DNA of 64,000 bases from Mercurialis annua (taxonomy: Eukaryota; Streptophyta; Magnoliopsida; Malpighiales; Euphorbiaceae), in contig NC_065576.1 of assembly GCF_937616625.2 (NCBI RefSeq), forward strand, positions 15,998,501-16,062,500. Reading direction: 5' to 3'. The notes under the pieces were generated by a model. The model had not been told where the DNA came from, did not search any database, and saw only the letters and a program-made list of their open reading frames with translations. The position numbers and the translations under genes were made by a program. This document shows, one piece after another, positions 57,234 through 64,000 of the stretch; positions within the stretch are counted from its first letter, which is position 1, and the number at the start of each line of letters is the position of its first letter.

Positions 57234-57908
57234 GTCTATATTTGGTTCATAGAATTGACGAGGATTTATTCCATATGGTATATATATTTCAGATATTCCA
57301 TGAAATACTTTATAACTTTTGAGAATTTATTTTTCCAGTTAAGAAATAAACAAGAAGCTATATTCAAAACCTTATGGAACCAATATAAAAGCTAATTTAA
57401 AAGGGCTTTTTTCATAAATAATCAATATCGTCAAACTTTTACTTTTACACAACATTTATTTTTCAATATCAAAAATACTGTACATGGGAGAAATAATTTT
57501 TTTTTATGCGGTACCAATATAATGTCATCCTCTCAAATAAATTTTTATAACTATAATCATTTTCTCTTTTATCATCATCAATTTCTCTCATCTCTTAGCT
57601 CATATCTCTCGCAGTCCTATCTCTCTCAGCTCATATCTCACGGACTGTTCTTTTTCTCCATCATCAACTGTGTTTACTTATAAATCAAGTAGATCAGCAC
57701 CTTCAGATCTATTTTTGCATCGTTCCACTTTCTTCTCGTCGCCGAAGTTTTTTTCTCCGTTTGTTGTTACCGTCGAATCCATTATCTCCGTTCGTTGTTA
57801 CTATTGTCGTTTTTCTATTTTTTCAGATCTGAAGTTCACCCTTCTTGTTCTTCTTCTTTATTTTCAGATCTATTATTTGACTCTTTTTTGTTTATTGTAT
57901 TAGAACAA
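57234..57908. other. 3' flank of the HCF145-like gene
   Basis: The probable 3'UTR lies in the first 100-150 bp; no definite polyadenylation signal was assigned. From 57570 to 57870 the plus strand is rich in ctc/tct words (pyrimidine-rich), giving a chance open frame. No other gene is visible. Confidence 0.45.
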
Positions 57909-57917
57909 TAATTTTCT

Positions 57918-59319
57918 GGCTTAATCACCAAAAAATGCCAAACCTATACGTTTTGTGTCAATTATAGTCAAACCTTTAAAAATCACCAGATTTAGCCAAA
58001 CCTTATATGTTCTGTTTCTTTTTTAGCCATTTTTAAATCGAACCGGTTTTTTTGACATCGTGTCGTACACGTCACCGCCAACTAAGAAATTGGCTGACAT
58101 GGCAGCTAAAATATTTAAATAAGATTTGGCTATAACTGACATAAAAAATATAGGTTTGGTATTTTTTGGGTGAATAAACCTAATTTTAAATTCAAGCCAA
58201 TTTTTAAATTTAATAATTAGTAAATTGATTATATCATTTATGAAATTTATATATATTTAAAAATAATTAATATTTCCTATTTAATACTAATTAAAATTAA
58301 TTTTAATTTTTTATTAAACCTAATTAAATCTAATAAATTTATATTAAAATATATTTTAATGAATATGTAATTAAAAAAATGAATTAACGTATTACTTAGG
58401 AATTAATATTGAATTAAATTTGGTGAAAGTATTTAATATTTATGATGATTTTGAACTTGATTTAGTATTTTTAATGTTGTTGAGATCTTGTTATGACTGA
58501 ATTTAGGTAATAAATAAAATAGTTATGTATAAATTAAGGTAAGTTTTTGGCTATGCCGAGTAAAATGACATATGCGTTTATGCTTATAAACATCATGATA
58601 TATATTGATTACACCGCAATGAGCTTCACTTTTTAAAGAAAAAAAATGAGAAAATAATTAAACTCGTCCTTTAAATAAACAGTCTATTCAGTAATTATTT
58701 TTATATTTATGTGTGTATAGTTGACTTATGAACACTGTCGTATGTTTGTTGTGTATATTACTCTCAGATTGTTCGTCGGAAGACGAACAATTGGGTCTCA
58801 AACGGCGGCGGTGTCAAAGCACCGACGACTGGAATTTAAAAAAATTAAATTTTAAGATGAATATGATATTTTTTGTTTTTATTAGAATTTAAATTAATTA
58901 TATATCCCTCAAATATGTAAAAAAAATTATTATAATTATTTAAATTTAGTAAAAATAAATTAATTTTAATTAGCGTTAAATAAAAATATTATTTTTTAAA
59001 TATATATGAATTTTATTATAATATAATTAATCATTTAATTATTTAATTTTAAAATTAGTTTTATTCATCAAAAAATACCAAACCTATGCATTTTGTGTCA
59101 GTTATAGCCAAACCTTATTTAAATATTTCAGCTGACATGCCAGCCAATTGCTTAGTTGGCGGTGACGTGGACGACACGGTGTCAGAAAAACCGGTTCGAT
59201 TCAAAAATGGCTAAAAAAGAAACAGAACATATAAGGTTTGGCTAAATCTGTTGATTTTTAAAGGTTTGACTATAATTGACACAAAACGTATAGGTTTGGC
59301 ATTTTTTGGTGATTAAGCC
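57918..59319. mobile_element. Mutator-like fold-back element, 1402 bp, with about 500-bp inverted arms
   Basis: The ends are GGCTTAATCACCAAAAAATG and its perfect inverse, flanked by a perfect 9-bp duplication TAATTTTCT (57909-57917 and 59320-59328). The first 280 bp of each arm are highly similar, and weaker pairing continues to about 58450 and from about 58850. Each arm's outer 280 bp itself starts and ends with inverted 'caccaaaaaatgccaaacct'-type words. The centre carries a small palindrome (ATTGTTCGTC / GACGAACAAT, about 58768-58791). No transposase is visible. Confidence 0.9.
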
Positions 59320-59328
59320 TAATTTTCT

Positions 59329-60683
59329 TCATTAATCATGTATAAAGATTATTTTTAAAGAATATAATACCATTTTTCAGTTACATAAATAATATTGTGA
59401 TTTTAAGGAATAAAATCCTGTTATTTATGCATTTTTACTCTGTTTGGTTGTATTTCTGTATTTTTTTGTTTTGCAGCACAATTTTTTTTATGATGGTTGA
59501 TTGCTTAATTATTGAAATGTTACAATGTTGTTGTTTTTATGTTAATAATCAGCTGATATTTACTTGATTTTAACATTGGCAAATAAGATAATATTGTTCG
59601 TGAAATTAACTAAAACAATAAAAATTAAACTGAGACTAAATAATGATGTGTTAGCATTGAGGAATAAGACAAATAATGATGTTTAAATATTATAATGTTA
59701 CACTGTTGATATTGTGTTGATTTTCGGTTAATTTTTTTATTTTGAGCATTGGTGAAGAAAACAATCACGATGTTGAATTATTGTAATGTTACAATGTTGA
59801 TCTTTGTGTTGATATTTGATTAATTTTAGTATTAACTAAGAAGACCACAGTGTACGTGAAATAAAATAAAAAAATTAAAATTATATTGAAACAATGTTGA
59901 AAAAGTAAAAATTAGTATAGAAAACGATTTAAAAATTAATATTATCTAATATATTAAATGTTTTTGATAGTATATTGATATTAAAACTGATGAAAAAGTC
60001 AACATGCAAAAACAAAATCAAAAGTAAAAAAATAAATTAAAAATTAAAAAAATTAAATATTTGAAAACATTAAGTGTAGAATTATAATGGTGAAAAAATT
60101 AAAAATAATGAAAGAAAATGTTGAAAAATGAGAGTTAGTATGAAAAGTAAAGTTCTAAAAAAATTGGGATGAAATGTAAAATTCTAAAATGATAAGTACA
60201 AAAGTAAATATTGAGAAAAAAATATATTTCATATTAAGGCCCAATATAAAATTCATGAAATTGTTTTAAACTTTTATGAATCATATAAAACTTAATAAAC
60301 AACTTACCCGAAACGAACAAAGATCAATTAACCCCCTCAACTTGGCACGAAATATAAAATGAGTCATTTTCGCCGTTTTTGGTACAAACAGATCCAAAAA
60401 CTTGTGTTTTCGTATCAAATCAGCCCCTCTATCATTCTTATCCACTCTAAATCCGTGTTTTAAACACACTCTCCTAACAAAGAGTCTAAAATAATCCTTA
60501 TTATTTTTAAAAATTACAAATTAGTACATAAAGTTTTTTTAAAAAAATTAATTTTGGAGGAGCTGCTCCTCCTCACCTCCTAGCAGTCCTGGATGAGTCT
60601 GATTTTCATCGTCGGAGCAGACCTATCTGTGTCTGCTTCGGAAAAGAGCAGACCCAATAGGTCTGCTTTTCCACGATGGCGAT
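59329..60683. other. AT-rich intergenic sequence with a truncated MITE
   Basis: 59329-60280 is AT-rich with recurrent 'acaatgttgat' words and no gene. From about 60310 a MITE-like end (caattaaccccctcaacttg) and a segment with repeated 'gcagacc' words (60610-60665) run up to the Athila insertion at 60684. Their continuation would lie outside the window. Confidence 0.45.
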
Positions 60684-62238
60684 TGATAGGAGTATTTTAC
60701 TCCTATAATTAGGGTCGATTTTACTCGGTTTTTATCACGTTTAGTACTAATTTTATACATTATTTGGCATTTTTTATGTTTGATGGTGTTTGTTAATGTT
60801 TCAGTTGAAATTAGGTGAAAATCGAGTATTTGAAGCTAATTTATAGGAATTAACGTCGTAAAGAAAAGATTACAAAGTCTCAAACGAAACTTGTGCAGTA
60901 AAGAGCTGTTCCCGTTCGAAAAACACAATTCTCGAACGGGAACCATGAAGTTTTTGCTTGAGTCTCGAACGAGAAAGCCATTCTCGAACGAGACCCAAGT
61001 GAAAAGGTGAAGGTACGTTCGAAACCAAGGATGGGCAAACGAGAATTTTCTCTCGGTCAAAACTTTTTCGAACGGGAAGCCAAGGTACGTACGAGAACCA
61101 TGAAGAATTCAGGCATGTCTCGTTCGAGAAAGAGAGGTACGAACGAGAAAGAGGTGAAATTTGCCTAATCAGAATTGGACTTGGACTTAATCTCCTTTTA
61201 CAACTACAACCGAAACTCCTATTTCAAATTCGATTCGTCAATCGATTTAGAAGATTCCAGAGCTTCCTCCTCTATATAAAGACCTTGTAATAGACTAGTT
61301 TTAATAATTAGAATACATTAGTTTTATTTTCATTCTCTTAAAATAGCGTTTTAGCTTCTGTTTCTCAGCAGTTTATAAGTAGTTTATTATTAGTTTCTGC
61401 CAAGAACGATTGTGAAGATTTCAAGTTTAATCTAGACGATTCTTCCGAAATTGACAAGTCCGATATTTATTATTCTAATTATGTTTAATTCTTCATATTC
61501 TTCTTTGTTTAATTTAAGCATAAGCATGCGTAACTAAATCCTTTGTTCGGGGATTGATATGAACACTTAGATTAGTTTTCGAATTGGATTAGGATTTATT
61601 AAGTAAGTAAAATTGTGTTTTAATTACTAAGATTAATGCTTGAATTAATTTGATCACTTAGTTCATGATTTTGTGTTTAATTAACTAATTGAGAGATTGT
61701 TAATTAAATAGACATAGGTGATTAAAAATTTAGAGGAAAACGTCGTGAGAGCGGGTTGGAATTTAGGTAGTCGTTGAGTTTGCTTCATAATTACAATTTA
61801 GTTCTTTAATTCAATTTTAATATTGTGAGAGCAAGTTAATAATTGATTAGTTAATTAGGTTGTGATTTTATTTGAATCTTTGAGGCTTGAGAGAGCGGGA
61901 TTCGGTGCATTAGAATAGCTCGATTCACAATAAAATCACTAAATAAGTTTTAATCCATTCTTTTACTAGTTTATTTGGAATTGTCAATCCTTGAGCTTTT
62001 TATCATTATTGTTTAAACCTCAATTTATTTGTTTAAATTCAGATTTTTAGTTTAATTACTTGAAGTTGAATTAAGTTAGATTTTATTTAGTTTGCACAAA
62101 TCCATTTATTTTTCTACTAGCCAATTAAAGAATATTAGAAATTAGTTGTTTAATTCATTGTTCCTTGTGGGATCGATACTTGTTCTTCCAAGTTACATTA
62201 CTTGAGCGATATCGTACACTTGCGATTATTTGCCAACA
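60684..62238 (+). repeat. 5' LTR of Athila-like copy B
   Basis: 1555 bp, TGATAGGAGTATTTTACTCC...TTTGCCAACA. It is collinear with the reverse complement of 24937-26475. It has a cluster of CGTTCG/CGAACG words at about 60910-61160, though the sequence around them is rearranged relative to copy A. Confidence 0.9.
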
Positions 62239-62244
62239 AGTTAT

Positions 62245-62262
62245 TGGCGCCGTTGTCGGGGA
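62245..62262 (+). promoter_or_regulatory. Primer binding site of Athila-like copy B
   Basis: TGGCGCCGTTGTCGGGGA, six bases after the LTR end; one base different from copy A. Confidence 0.87.
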
Positions 62263-62406
62263 GCAATTGCGATTAAATTAATTAAAAGTATCTTATTCTT
62301 AGATTGAGTTGGTTTTATTTAATTTTTAGTTATTTTTATACTTTGTGATTCTTGGATTTTACGTTGGTTTTCTTGTTTGTGTTTGCGCAGGAGTTTTGGT
62401 TAGTGT

Positions 62407-64000
62407 ATGCCTAATACACGACGTGCCAAAAAACCGCTAGAACCGTTTCAGTCAGATTTAACATTCTTCGAAAGAAGTATCCGAAAAACAGCGCGGAAAT
62501 CCAAAACAATGGAGGACGACCGTAACCCTCCGTTGAATCACGAGGGGATTGTTCCACCACCACCACCACCACATGATGGCCTAGCTCTTAATAGGCCAAA
62601 CGAGAGGGTTGTCCCTCTTCCCGAAAGACGTACCTTGGGTGAATTCTTCTTACCCAACGTGGACAACGCCAACTATGGATGTTTTGCACCTCCTATCCTC
62701 GCTAACAATTTTGAAATCAAGCCGGGAACGATTCAACTACTTGAAAGTCGTTGCTAATTTTATGGGTTGGAACGCGAGGATCCAAACGCTCATCTTTCAA
62801 AATTCACGGAGGTATGCAACACATTCAAAATCCATAATGTGACAGAGGATCAAATCAAGCTTCGTATTTTCCCCTTCTCTTTGAGGGATAAGGCGAGCAA
62901 TTGGATTCAATCACTTCCAAGCACCTCAATCACAACATGGAAGCAATTGGCACAAGCTTTTCTTAATAAGTATTTCTCTATGGGAAAAACGGCGAGGATG
63001 ACCAAGGAAATTATAAATTTTCTGCAATTACATGGTGAATTTCTATACCAAGCTTGGGAACGCTTCAAAGAACTTCAAAGAAATTGTCCGCATCATCATC
63101 TAGGAAGGGAGCATCTTGTCTCTATTTTCTACAATGGTACCAATGAGGGTACACGGGCAACGATTGACGCGGCATCGGGAGGATCACTTATGAAGAAAAC
63201 TTATGATGAGGCCAATAACTTGCTAGAGGAACTTGCTACAAATAGTTGTTCTTGGTCAACCGAGCGGTTGAGGCAACCACCTCAAAAGGGTATAATGACC
63301 CTCGAGCAAACCCAAGAATTTAAAGCAATGAAAGCAAAGAATGCGACACTTCTAGCACAACTTGAGATGTACAAACAACAAGAAAATCAAAGGAATGCTC
63401 AACTTGCGGTAGTTCAAATGGGTTGCGAGACTTGTGATGGGCACGATCATTCGGGAATGAATTGCCCCGTCCTACATCAAAACTCAAATGAGCAAGTCAA
63501 CTATGTCAATGGGCAAAGGCAAGACAATGACCCCTATTCCAACACCTACAATCCAGGGTGGAGGAATCATCCTAACTTTTCATGGAGGGACAATTCGGGT
63601 CAAGCCAATGCAAACTCAAATATGGGAGGAGCAAATTTTCAAGGAGGAAACCGTGGTCCACAAAACCAAGGCAACTTCAACAACTACTGACCACAACACC
63701 CACCCGGTTTTCAAAATCGGAATACGGATGAGGGGAGAAAAATTGACAAGCTTATTGAGGAAGTTAGAACCGGTTTTAAGAACCAAGCTTCCGTCAATCA
63801 CCATCTCGAGACTCAAATTTCTCAACTTGCCATCTCGCTTCAAAATAGAGCTCAAGGGGGTTTACCGTCTACAACGGAATCAAATCCAAGGGAGCAAGTC
63901 AAAGCTATTGAACTCCGAAGCGGGAAAGAACTTGATGATCCACATGCAAGTAAAGAGAAAGCGATCGATCTAACAACGGGAACAAATGAGGAGGAAGTAA
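62407..64000 (+). pseudogene. Athila-like gag (5' part of gag-pol), two in-frame stops
   Basis: One reading frame runs from ATG 62407 to the window end. It is interrupted only by TAA at 62755-62757 and TGA at 63688-63690; similarity to Athila gag continues across both. Order: a basic, proline-rich N-terminus (PPPPPP near residue 50), then the retrotransposon gag domain (DPNAHLSKF, LRIFPFSLRDKASNWIQSLP, FLNKYFSMGKTARM). A CCHC knuckle CETCDGHDHSGMNC lies near 63424-63465, followed by an Asn/Gln/Gly-rich linker. The C-terminal segment (ETQISQLAISLQNRAQ, AIELRSGKELDDP) matches the frame at 28304-29341. This copy cannot make full gag; pol would lie beyond the window. Confidence 0.85.

Larger units (their letters stand above)
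60684..64000 (+). mobile_element. Athila-like element, copy B, 5' part (runs off the window)
   Basis: The 5' LTR is 60684-62238, the primer site is at 62245-62262, and the gag region runs from 62407 to the window end. It is the same family as the element at 24937-31034 but in plus orientation, and it retains the N-terminal gag that the other copy lost. The LTR sequences of the two copies are clearly diverged. The 3' LTR and target duplication cannot be seen. Confidence 0.9.

Noticed and set aside
57670..57903. Ser/Phe-rich plus-strand frame after the HCF145-like gene
   Set aside because: Pyrimidine-rich low-complexity sequence; no domain, and it ends at the Mutator-like insertion site.

Overview
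The window is nuclear DNA from a flowering plant, most likely a eudicot. It is AT-rich and packed with plant-type LTR retrotransposons, CACTA, hAT, Mutator-like and Stowaway-like elements. Only two host genes are visible, both multi-exon with GT-AG introns. The species cannot be named from the sequence.

Layout: 1-10.7 kb is the 3' end of a degraded Ty3/gypsy Tat-lineage element. Its LTR is split by an 8.2-kb CACTA transposon (2383-10629, TSD TAC) carrying a TNP2-like transposase and a TNPA-like gene on the minus strand. 10.7-12.2 kb is intergenic with one Mutator-like MITE. 12.2-20.1 kb is a ten-exon LRR receptor kinase gene on the minus strand (587 codons). Its 4.1-kb fifth intron holds several MITEs, among them a three-deep nest. 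20.1-22.8 kb is the upstream flank, with a 1.1-kb hAT element. 22.8-40.2 kb is a retrotransposon nest: a long Tat/Ogre-like LTR contains a 15-kb insertion (24071-39250, TSD TAAAC) with 2.46-kb LTRs, an initiator-Met primer site and no recognisable protein genes. That element's own 5' LTR holds a very young Athila-like element (24937-31034, minus strand). 40.2-44.1 kb holds Tat-type remnants in both orientations. 44127-51652 (TSD CAAAC) is a second member of the coding-poor family, with an internal deletion. 51.7-53.3 kb is AT-rich repeat sequence.

53454-57233 (+) is a seven-exon gene (612 codons) with two START/SRPBCC-type domains and two C-terminal repeats. It matches the chloroplast psaA-mRNA stability factor HCF145. 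A 1.4-kb Mutator-like fold-back element follows (57918-59319, 9-bp TSD). An Athila-like element runs off the right edge (60684-64000), with its gag frame broken by two stops.

The two host genes show no functional link and are separated by about 33 kb of nested repeats. The most unusual material is the two-member coding-poor LTR family (its 4-kb internal region is conserved between copies without proteins), together with clusters of short CG-containing palindromic words in the LTRs of both young families. All splice sites, TSDs and similarities were read by eye; no database search was possible.
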